Shown here one piece after another: positions 16,175-22,856 of a stretch of DNA of 26,560 nucleotides. The stretch is from assembly GCA_937875975.1 (NCBI GenBank), contig CALEEU010000005.1, positions 1-26,560 of the forward strand. Reading direction: 5' to 3'. Origin of the DNA: an uncultured Opitutia bacterium (GTDB taxonomy: Bacteria; Verrucomicrobiota; Verrucomicrobiia; Opitutales; UBA953). The position numbers and the translations under genes are program-made. The notes under the pieces were generated by a model. It was not told the origin of the DNA and ran no database searches. It was given only the letters and a program-made list of their open reading frames with translations. Every line of letters starts with the position of its first letter. The stretch's first letter is position 1.

Positions 16175-16471
16175 ATGAACCTCCCTCTAGCCCTACTCGA
16201 TGGCCCAGTCATCTGGGTTGTTCTCTTCGTCGTCCTGCTCCTTTTCGGAGGCTCCAAGCTCCCTGAGCTCGCCCGCGGCCTGGGTAAGGCCAAGCGCGAA
16301 TTCAAGAAGGCTTCCGATGAAGTCGAAGACGAAGTGCGTAGCGCCGTCGAAGAAGACGAACGCAAGAAGCTCCGTCTGAAGCAGATCGAAGAGGAAGAAC
16401 GCGCGGCGGTTCGCGCCAAGTTCGAAGCCGAAGAGCGCGCCAAGCGAGCCCAAGACGGCAAGCAGAACTAA
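16175..16471 (+). CDS. tatA: Sec-independent protein translocase subunit TatA/TatB family
   Basis: TatA forms the pore of the twin-arginine system that exports folded proteins. 98 residues: a short periplasmic N-terminus, one membrane helix (about 10-25), then the family motif LLFGGSKLPELARGLGKAKREFKKA (22-46), where the hinge F-G and the amphipathic helix are typical. The C-terminal 50 residues are highly charged and probably a helical, coiled-coil-like tail. The long tail leaves TatB possible, but the hinge lacks the Gly-Pro usual in TatB. No tatC is in the window. A strong terminator follows 7 nt after the stop. Confidence 0.9.
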   Translation: MNLPLALLDGPVIWVVLFVVLLLFGGSKLPELARGLGKAKREFKKASDEVEDEVRSAVEEDERKKLRLKQIEEEERAAVRAKFEAEERAKRAQDGKQN

Positions 16472-16478
16472 AACCTCC

Positions 16479-16505
16479 GGGGCCTGCCAAGGCCCCTTTT
16501 TATTT
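16479..16505 (+). terminator. Intrinsic terminator between tatA and ribE
   Basis: GGGGCCT (16479-16485) pairs with AGGCCCC (16490-16496) in a perfect 7-bp GC-rich stem with a 4-nt loop, followed by TTTTTATTT (16497-16505). This is the only textbook intrinsic terminator I see in the window. It ends tatA transcripts, but it lies only 4 nt before the ribE ATG, so any ribE transcript from upstream must read through it. Confidence 0.85.
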
Positions 16506-16509
16506 CACG

Positions 16510-17100
16510 ATGTTCACCGGGCTAGTCCAGGGAGCCGCCAAGGTCCTCACCATCGCTCCGCGCGACAAGGACGGCGCCCGCCTGACCCTTGCCCACCCCC
16601 TGCTCGCCTCTGCCAAGCCAGGCGACAGCATCGCTACCAACGGGTGCTGCCTTACGGTCGTCGACCCCCAGGGCGATCAAGCCAGCTTCGATCTGCTCGC
16701 CGAGACCCTACGCCTGACCAATCTCGGCGACCTTCACCCAGGCTCGGTCGTCAACATTGAGCCCAGCCTCCTGCCGACCGATCGGATGGGCGGGCATTTC
16801 GTGACCGGACATATCGACGGGTGCGGCGAGGTGCTCTTTTTCGGACAGGACGGCGCCGACTGGCGCCTCGACATCAAGGCTTCCGACACCTTCCTCCGCC
16901 ACGTCGTCCGCAAAGGGTGTGTCGCCGTCGATGGCATGTCGCTGACGGTGGCCGATGTGATTCCCGGCGGCTTCCGCATCTGGATCATCCCGCACACTTT
17001 AGAAGTGACCAACCTCTCCCACCGTAAGGCCGGAGACCGGGTCAACCTCGAGTCAGACCTGTTAGCCAAGTACGCCGAAAAGCTCCTAGGCAAGGCCTAG
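16510..17100 (+). CDS. ribE: Riboflavin synthase, alpha subunit
   Basis: Joins two molecules of 6,7-dimethyl-8-ribityllumazine to give riboflavin. 196 residues, normal length. The N-terminus MFTGLVQG is diagnostic. The protein is two tandem lumazine-binding domains: the first with IATNGCCLTVVD and FDLLAETLRLTNLG, the second with RMGGHFVTGHIDG and VAVDGMSLTVADV. The start is certain from the MFTGLV motif even though no SD precedes it; the bases before it are the T-run of a terminator. No other rib gene and no room for an FMN riboswitch are present. Its 3' end overlaps the convergent DUF374 gene by 15 nt. Confidence 0.96.
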   Translation: MFTGLVQGAAKVLTIAPRDKDGARLTLAHPLLASAKPGDSIATNGCCLTVVDPQGDQASFDLLAETLRLTNLGDLHPGSVVNIEPSLLPTDRMGGHFVTGHIDGCGEVLFFGQDGADWRLDIKASDTFLRHVVRKGCVAVDGMSLTVADVIPGGFRIWIIPHTLEVTNLSHRKAGDRVNLESDLLAKYAEKLLGKA

Positions 17101-17763
17101 GCCCTTACGCGGGTCCGTCGAAGTCTCGTCCAAGCGTACCTTCAATCGAGCGGCGATGACTTCATCGACTTCGCCTTCCACAGGCATCGGCTCGCGCACT
17201 AAGGTTACTTCTACCTTCGAGAACGGGATAGGCATGGCGAACCGATCCCAACTGCGCATGCGCCAGCAAGCATGGTAACGTATGCCCATGACGACGAAGG
17301 GACTGCGCGTCAGGCGAGCAAGCGACACCGCCCCCGTCTTGAACTCAAGGGCGGGGCCCTTCGGTCCGTCCGGAGTGATGCCGGTATGATTGCCCGCGCG
17401 CATAGAGCGAGTGAGGGTCATCAAAGCGGCGGCGCCGCGACGATTGGAAGATCCTCGGACTGCGGTGATGCCCATGAATTTAAAGAAAGCGACCAACCAA
17501 GCACCGTCTTTACTGGTACTGATAAGCGCCGTCACTGGACGAGAGAAGTAGCGGTTCGCAATCCACGAAGAGACGAAAAGCTTGTCGTGCCAGAGCAACA
17601 AGACCACGGGACCCTCGGCATCGTCGATACGCTCGACGTTACACCGGAAACGCAAAGTGGCCAGCCACAGGCGAAAGAACAGCGCCATCGGCACGACCCA
17701 AACCCAATGATACCAAGGCACCACTGCTGGGGCATCGGAATGTTCTCTGAGGGCGTCTGACAC
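17086..17763 (-). CDS. DUF374 family lysophospholipid-type acyltransferase
   Basis: 225 residues. After a hydrophobic N-terminal segment (about 17-38) come the DUF374 signatures: LLLWHDKLF (56-63) with the catalytic H59, ISTSKDG (81-87), AVRGSSNRRGAAAL (101-114) and GITPDGPKGP (128-137). The family belongs to the acyltransferase superfamily acting on lysophospholipids or lipid A-like acceptors; the exact acceptor is unknown. The start is GTG 17763, with GGAGGTGA about 11 nt upstream and AGGGG nearer. It is last in the mazG-YgjP-Nudix-DUF374 unit, 38 nt after the Nudix gene. It overlaps ribE by 15 nt at the 3' ends. Confidence 0.88.
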   Translation of the reverse strand: MSDALREHSDAPAVVPWYHWVWVVPMALFFRLWLATLRFRCNVERIDDAEGPVVLLLWHDKLFVSSWIANRYFSRPVTALISTSKDGAWLVAFFKFMGITAVRGSSNRRGAAALMTLTRSMRAGNHTGITPDGPKGPALEFKTGAVSLARLTRSPFVVMGIRYHACWRMRSWDRFAMPIPFSKVEVTLVREPMPVEGEVDEVIAARLKVRLDETSTDPRKGLGLA

Positions 17764-17801
17764 ACCCCTCTATCTCACCTCCGAGCGGGTAGTTCAAACA
17801 A

Positions 17802-18350
17802 TTACGCAGATAGCCCCAAGGCTCGGCGTACACCGTGCCGGCGGAACAAGTGCGAAAGCGGGGTCGCGAATACAGCCGGGTCGTCCTTAGCCCAAGCTTC
17901 GACCTCGGCAGGAGATCGCCAAAGCAAGGAATCCACCTCGAATTCAGCGAGCTTTATCGGGTGTTCGCCACGCAGTAGATACGAACGAACAAACTCATTG
18001 CCGAGGTCCACATGCCAAGGCGCATAGTCAATCTCGTGCAAGGCTGCTGGCGGCACGGCAATACCCAGTTCCTCGAGTAGTTCCCGAGTAGCGGCTTCGA
18101 GGTAATCTTCGCCCGAATCCACATGTCCGGCACACGAAGAACTCAACAGCCCTGGGCAATTATCTTTGGCATACGAACGCCGCTGGAGGCAGAGCATTCC
18201 ATCACCCCTGAGCCAGAAGATATGAATCGCGCGATGGAGTAATCTCCGCCGATGGATCTCGCGGCGAAATTCCCGACCCACAACGATATCGCGCTCATCG
18301 ACGACATCAAAGACCTCATCCGGAGACTGGCCGACTTCGCGATGGCTCAT
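17802..18350 (-). CDS. Nudix hydrolase (YfcD / IPP isomerase-like)
   Basis: 182 residues with a perfect Nudix box at 75-97: G75, E81, R89, E90, E93, E94 and G96, which bind the metal and diphosphate. The N-terminal EVFDVVDERDIVVG and the HRAIHIFWLRGDGMLCLQRR lead-in resemble the YfcD and isopentenyl-diphosphate isomerase branch of the superfamily. The substrate is not predictable from sequence; a nucleotide or related diphosphate is likely. ATG 18350 overlaps the YgjP-like stop by 4 nt. Confidence 0.92.
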   Translation of the reverse strand: MSHREVGQSPDEVFDVVDERDIVVGREFRREIHRRRLLHRAIHIFWLRGDGMLCLQRRSYAKDNCPGLLSSSCAGHVDSGEDYLEAATRELLEELGIAVPPAALHEIDYAPWHVDLGNEFVRSYLLRGEHPIKLAEFEVDSLLWRSPAEVEAWAKDDPAVFATPLSHLFRRHGVRRALGLSA

Positions 18351-19072
18351 CGTCCGAGGTCCATGATGACGTTCCAGCGCTTATTCAGCTCGCGGTCGTG
18401 CTTCTTCCAATCCGGATCCCACGCGGCCAGCTGATTCCAGAATCGGTCGGAATGATCCATGTGGCGACGATGGGAAAGCTCATGTAGGATGACGTGGTCG
18501 TGCAACATCGGTGGGAGTAGCACCAGTCGCCAATTCAGCGACAGCGTGCCCGTCGTCGAACACGAGCCCCATCGGGTAGTCTGGTCACGGACGCTGACCT
18601 GCTCGACCGTCACGCCGACCTTACTGCTCAGCCGGTCGACGGCCAAGCCCAGGCCCGTCTCAGCCAATCGACGAATAACCCTGACGGCTCCCTGCTCCGG
18701 ATCGGCCGAAGGCATGACGAGATTCACCTTATCCTCGGTCTTAGAGATCCGGATGCTCCCGCGAGTCCCCTGCTCGGTCTCGATCGCCAGCAAGCGGTCA
18801 TCCAAGGTTACCCACGGGAACTTGCGGAGGTGCGAAGTCAGGGAAGGCTGGACGGTGCGCGCCTTGGCAAGGACGCGCTCCAACCAAGGAAGATTATCGC
18901 GGAGAAACGCCAACGCGGAGGCGTGCGAGGCGTGCGGTGGATAGGTAAGGATGACCTTCGGGCCGGGTTTGACCGATAACCTCACCCGTGTGGTACGAGC
19001 GGAAATGCACGGCCAGACCAGCACGGGCCGACCGCCGACGTGCACGGTGATGGGCTGGTCGTCCTGCTCCAT
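18347..19072 (-). CDS. YgjP-like zinc metallopeptidase (M48/DUF45)
   Basis: 241 residues from ATG 19072. The C-terminal third carries the zinc site HELSH (197-201) with the third ligand in HMDHSDRFW (H207), preceded by VRDQTTRWGSCSTTGTLSLNWRL (161-183), the strongly conserved YgjP/WLM-type motif. The N-terminal half is a beta-rich region with RVRLSVKPGPKVILTYP. Physiological substrates are not established for the family. AAGG lies 7 nt before ATG 19072; an in-frame TTG two codons upstream overlaps the mazG stop and is less likely. It lies 2 nt after mazG and overlaps the Nudix gene by 4 nt. Confidence 0.9.
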   Translation of the reverse strand: MEQDDQPITVHVGGRPVLVWPCISARTTRVRLSVKPGPKVILTYPPHASHASALAFLRDNLPWLERVLAKARTVQPSLTSHLRKFPWVTLDDRLLAIETEQGTRGSIRISKTEDKVNLVMPSADPEQGAVRVIRRLAETGLGLAVDRLSSKVGVTVEQVSVRDQTTRWGSCSTTGTLSLNWRLVLLPPMLHDHVILHELSHRRHMDHSDRFWNQLAAWDPDWKKHDRELNKRWNVIMDLGR

Positions 19073-19074
19073 GT

Positions 19075-19734
19075 TCAACCCTTAGGGGCGCGCAGTTCAG
19101 CCTCGACGACAACCTTGGTCGTCTGCCGACGTAAAGCCGAGTCTGGGTCAATACCGGCATCTCGGCAGGCAGCGATGAGTTCGAAGAGTTTCCGGCCGGC
19201 GGCTTCCTCGGTCAAACCTTGGGCCAGAGCGTCGACTTGGGCGACATCGACCATCGCTCCGGCGTCGAGCTGCTTCTTGCGAACCTGCTTCCAGACCTCA
19301 CGAGCGGTCAGGATGGCATTCAGCGAAGGCGGGAGTTCCTTGAAGACGGTGGGCTTCTTGGCACCCTTCTCTTTAAGTTTGATCTGCTCCCACTGCGTCA
19401 CGACCGCATCGGAGGTGCCCAGCTTGGCGCCGTCGCCGAAGACATGCGGATGCCGACGGACCATCTTTTCGTTCACCTCGCGGGCGACGTCGTCGAAAGT
19501 AAACTTACCAGCCTCAGCCGCTAACTGCGCGTGCATGGCCACGTGGAAAAGAAGATCGCCGAGTTCCTCGCGGAGATTGGCGTCGTCGTTCAGATCGATG
19601 GCTTGGAGGAGCTCGGCAACCTCTTCGACCAAGCAGTCGCAGATAGTGCGATGCGTCTGCTCGCGGTCCCAAGGGCAGCCGTCGGGAGCACGGAGTCGGG
19701 CGGTGGTCGCAAGCAGAAGGTCGATGCCGGGCAT
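19075..19734 (-). CDS. mazG: Nucleoside triphosphate pyrophosphohydrolase MazG
   Basis: MazG removes unwanted nucleoside triphosphates by cutting off pyrophosphate. 219 residues from ATG 19734, shorter than the roughly 260 of E. coli MazG. The N-terminal domain is complete: LRAPDGCPWDREQTH (14-28), metal ligands E37, E38 and E41, then E56, E57 and D60 in REELGDLLFHVAMHA, and KMVRRHPHVFGD. The second domain is reduced: it keeps LPPSLNAILTAREVWKQVRK but lacks the EExxE...EExGD metal motif. The frame extends upstream to 20028, but that part overlaps trpC in antisense and shows no MazG similarity. It is the first gene of a four-gene minus-strand unit, divergent from trpC. Confidence 0.93.
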   Translation of the reverse strand: MPGIDLLLATTARLRAPDGCPWDREQTHRTICDCLVEEVAELLQAIDLNDDANLREELGDLLFHVAMHAQLAAEAGKFTFDDVAREVNEKMVRRHPHVFGDGAKLGTSDAVVTQWEQIKLKEKGAKKPTVFKELPPSLNAILTAREVWKQVRKKQLDAGAMVDVAQVDALAQGLTEEAAGRKLFELIAACRDAGIDPDSALRRQTTKVVVEAELRAPKG

Positions 19735-19810
19735 GGCCTGATGCAGAAGGCAGGAAGGAAGGGAGTCAAAACGATTGCCAGAAGCCCCGGGAGCGCTTGC
19801 TTTAGGGCCA

Positions 19811-20602
19811 GTGGACAAGCTGACCGAAATCATGGACGCCAAGCGCCGGGAAATCGCCCCGTTCGCCCGAGCGGTCACAGACGCCGAGCTGGCGGCCTTC
19901 GCCGGGAAGCAGTCGACGCCAGGTTTCCGCCAATCCTTGCAGGTCCAAGGCCGACTTAGCGTCATCGCGGAAGTCAAACGGGCCTCGCCCAGCGTAGGCC
20001 AGATCCGCGAAGGCGTGGACGCCGTCACGCAGGCACGTGCTTACGCCGCCGCCGGAGCCGATTGCCTCTCGGTCCTCACTGAAACGACATACTTTAAAGG
20101 CGAACTCAAGGATCTCATCCAAGTCGTCCAAGACCAACCCTCCTGGAATCGCCCCCTCCCCTGCATCCGCAAGGACTTCATGGTGCACCCCTATCAGGTA
20201 CTTGAAGCGGCCCAAGCCGGCGCCCGCTGTATCCTGATCATCGTCCGCGGCCTGACTGACGAGGAAATCATTCCGATTCACCGTTCGGCCAAGCTCGCTG
20301 GCTTGGACACGCTCTTCGAAGTCCACGACGAAGCCGAGCTCGAGCGCGCCCTCCGTCACGACCCCGACATGGTCGGCGTGAACAACCGCAACCTGTCCAC
20401 TTTCCAGATCGACCTATCTTTTGCTGAACGCGTCATTCCGCATATGCCGAAGTCCGTCCTGAAGGTCGCCGAGAGCGGCATCAAAACGGCGGAAGACGCC
20501 GCCCGTATGCGGGCCGCTGGTGCGCACGCCTTGCTCGTTGGTGAGTCCCTCATGCGTGAGCAGAATCCGGCTGCACTCATGAAGGCGTTGCAAACCGCAT
20601 GA
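19811..20602 (+). CDS. trpC: Indole-3-glycerol phosphate synthase TrpC
   Basis: Closes the indole ring in tryptophan synthesis. 263 residues from GTG 19811, chosen because it gives the family N-terminus DKLTEIMDAKRREI; an earlier ATG at 19775 would add 12 unrelated residues. Barrel motifs in order: VIAEVKRASPSVG (51-63) with K56, CIRKDFMVHPYQVLEA (118-133) with K121, LFEVHDEAE with E170, GVNNRNL with N191, and KVAESGI (218-224). No other trp gene is nearby. Its stop overlaps rsmA by 4 nt. The 76-nt spacer to mazG must hold promoters for both directions; I see no convincing hexamers. Confidence 0.96.
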   Translation: MDKLTEIMDAKRREIAPFARAVTDAELAAFAGKQSTPGFRQSLQVQGRLSVIAEVKRASPSVGQIREGVDAVTQARAYAAAGADCLSVLTETTYFKGELKDLIQVVQDQPSWNRPLPCIRKDFMVHPYQVLEAAQAGARCILIIVRGLTDEEIIPIHRSAKLAGLDTLFEVHDEAELERALRHDPDMVGVNNRNLSTFQIDLSFAERVIPHMPKSVLKVAESGIKTAEDAARMRAAGAHALLVGESLMREQNPAALMKALQTA

Positions 20603-21432
20603 ACGACGGGCCGCTTTCGCCAAACGAGACCCGGGACCTACTGGCCCGCCTCTCCCATATGCCCAAGAAGTGGCTCGGACAGAACTTCCTGATCGATGGA
20701 AATATTGTCCGCAAGTCGCTCGAGCTCGGCGAAGTGAAGGCTGGCGACACAGTCCTCGAAGTCGGCCCCGGGCTAGGCACGCTGACCCGCACCCTGCTCT
20801 GCGCTGGCACCGACCTCTACGCAATCGAGGCCGACCGTACGATGCACTTCCATCTGACGGAATCTTTGCTGCCGCGTTTCCCGAAGACTTTCCACCTCAA
20901 GGAAGGAGACGCTGTCGACTACCCCCGCGCTGGCCTCGTCGACCCGACCGATGGTTCCTTTAAGGTCATCGCCAATCTTCCTTACGCGATCTCCACACCG
21001 TGGATGGATGCGATCTGCGCCGGACCTCACCCGTCGATGATGGTGCTGATGCTCCAGCGCGAAGCCGCCGAACGTCTCACCGCTGAAGTCGGCACGGGGC
21101 ATTGGTCCGCGGTCACCGCACAGGTCCACCTCGCCTTCGAGAAGGTCAAAGTGCACCCGGTGCCCGCCCAATCGTTCAACCCGCCGCCCAAGGTCGACTC
21201 GTGCCTGCTCGTGCTCCGCCGTCGCCCCGACGCCAGGCGCCTCAGCCCGCGCGCCCGCGAAGTCGCCCGCATGCTCTTCACCCAGCGACGCAAGCAGGTC
21301 GGCTCCGCCGCCAAGAAACTCTTCCCGGGCGCAGCGGATGTCACCGCCTGGCTGGCGGACCTGCCCCGCTACGGATTGACCAGTTTGGCTCGTCCGGAGG
21401 CGATTCCGGCCGAAGCCTGGCTGACTCTCTGA
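20599..21432 (+). CDS. rsmA: 16S rRNA (adenine(1518)-N6/adenine(1519)-N6)-dimethyltransferase RsmA
   Basis: Dimethylates two adjacent adenines near the 3' end of 16S rRNA late in 30S assembly (KsgA). 277 residues. Motifs: KKWLGQNFLID (23-33), VLEVGPGLGTLT (52-63, SAM binding), AIEADR (75-80), VIANLPYAIST (123-133, with the catalytic NLPY) and FNPPPKVDS. A C-terminal helical domain follows (LFTQRRKQVGSAAKKL). ATG 20599 overlaps the trpC stop by 4 nt. A later Met at residue 21 would also leave the core intact, but the overlap favours the first. rimO follows after 44 nt. Confidence 0.96.
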   Translation: MNDGPLSPNETRDLLARLSHMPKKWLGQNFLIDGNIVRKSLELGEVKAGDTVLEVGPGLGTLTRTLLCAGTDLYAIEADRTMHFHLTESLLPRFPKTFHLKEGDAVDYPRAGLVDPTDGSFKVIANLPYAISTPWMDAICAGPHPSMMVLMLQREAAERLTAEVGTGHWSAVTAQVHLAFEKVKVHPVPAQSFNPPPKVDSCLLVLRRRPDARRLSPRAREVARMLFTQRRKQVGSAAKKLFPGAADVTAWLADLPRYGLTSLARPEAIPAEAWLTL

Positions 21433-21476
21433 CGCCTGGGGTTGCTTTCCGCCCCTTCTCTGCTCCTTATCCCGCC

Positions 21477-22856
21477 ATGTCCGTAAAAGTAGGCCTCGTC
21501 TCCCTTGGCTGCGCCAAGAACCTGATCGATTCAGAGATCATGATCGGTCACCTCGCCAAGGCCGGCATGTCTATGACCGCCGATGCTTCGGAAGCCGACG
21601 TGGTCATCGTCAACACCTGCTCCTTCATCGACGCCTCAAAGCACGAAGCCCTCGAAGCTATCTATGAGATGAGCGACGGCAAAGCCACTGCCCGCAAGAA
21701 AGGCCAGAAGCTCATCGTCGCTGGTTGCATGTCCCAGCGCTACCAAGGCGCCCTGCCGGTCGTCGAAGGTGCCAAGGGCCGCGTCGAGCTGCCGAAGGTC
21801 GACGCGTTCATCGGCCTGGACCAGGTCACGAACATCGTCCCGGTCATCCACAAAGTCATGGGCGGCGAAGCCGGCATGACCGAGTTCCTCGCCAAGACGA
21901 CGACCTTCATCCCGGACTTTGACACCCCTCGCTTCCGCCTGACGCCGCGCCATTCGGCCTACATCAAGATCGCCGAAGGCTGCAACCACCCCTGCACCTT
22001 CTGCATCATCCCGCGCATCCGCGGACGCCATCGCAGCCGTACGGTCGAATCCGTCGTCAAGGAAGCCCGACAGCTCGTCGCCGAAGGCGTGAAGGAGATC
22101 AACCTGATCTCCCAGGACACGACCTATTTCGGCATGGATCGCTGGACCGAGGCCCGCCCGAACCCGCGCAGCAAGGTCGACTCCTCCAAGGGCGAATCCC
22201 TCGCCTCGCTTCTCCGCGAGCTTGACCAGATCGAAGGCGACTTCTGGATCCGCCTGCTCTACACGCACCCGGCTCACTGGAGCGACGAGCTCATCGAGAC
22301 GATTGGCCAATCCAAACATGTGGTCCGCTACGTCGACATCCCGCTCCAGCACGTCTCCGACAAGATGCTCGGCGCAATGCAGCGTGAGACCGATGGTGCC
22401 TATATCCGCGACCTGATTGCCCGCATGCGTGCAGGCATCCCGGATCTCGTCATCCGCACCACCTTCATCGTCGGCTTCCCCGGCGAGACCGAGGAAGACT
22501 TCACCGAACTCCTCGCCTTCCTCGAACAGACCAAGTTCGACCGCGTCGGCGTATTCAAGTACTCGAAGGAAGAAGGCACCAAGGGCGCCAAGATGGAAGG
22601 CCACCTCACCGATGAGGTGAAGGCCGATCGCTATGCCCGGGCCATGCTCCTCCTCCAACGTCTTTCCAAGCAGCGCGGCGAAGCCTTCGTGGGTCGCAAG
22701 CTCCGTGTCCTCGTCGAAAGCCCGGGCATCGCCCGCAGCGTCGGTGACGCCATGGAGATCGATGGTGTCGTTAAAGTGCCTAAGAAGCTCCCCATCGGCG
22801 AATTCGCCGAGGTGACCGTGACCGGCGCTGAGGAATACGACCTGATCGCCAAGTGA
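21477..22856 (+). CDS. rimO: Ribosomal protein uS12 methylthiotransferase RimO
   Basis: A radical-SAM enzyme that adds a methylthio group to an aspartate of ribosomal protein S12. 459 residues. The N-terminal domain has the three cluster cysteines C12 (SLGCAKN), C48 (NTCSFID) and C84 (GCMSQR). The radical-SAM motif is C169-x3-C173-x2-C176 (CNHPCTFC). The opening SLGCAKNLIDSE and the domain order favour RimO over the tRNA enzyme MiaB. The last 65 or so residues form a TRAM domain. ATG 21477 fits the family start; the frame is open further upstream through rsmA but that is not coding. No SD is visible. Its stop abuts the convergent helicase stop in TGATCA. Confidence 0.96.
   Translation: MSVKVGLVSLGCAKNLIDSEIMIGHLAKAGMSMTADASEADVVIVNTCSFIDASKHEALEAIYEMSDGKATARKKGQKLIVAGCMSQRYQGALPVVEGAKGRVELPKVDAFIGLDQVTNIVPVIHKVMGGEAGMTEFLAKTTTFIPDFDTPRFRLTPRHSAYIKIAEGCNHPCTFCIIPRIRGRHRSRTVESVVKEARQLVAEGVKEINLISQDTTYFGMDRWTEARPNPRSKVDSSKGESLASLLRELDQIEGDFWIRLLYTHPAHWSDELIETIGQSKHVVRYVDIPLQHVSDKMLGAMQRETDGAYIRDLIARMRAGIPDLVIRTTFIVGFPGETEEDFTELLAFLEQTKFDRVGVFKYSKEEGTKGAKMEGHLTDEVKADRYARAMLLLQRLSKQRGEAFVGRKLRVLVESPGIARSVGDAMEIDGVVKVPKKLPIGEFAEVTVTGAEEYDLIAK

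Noticed and set aside
21102..21476. In-frame upstream extension of rimO through rsmA
   Set aside because: Arg/Pro/Ala-rich shadow of rsmA; RimO similarity starts at ATG 21477.
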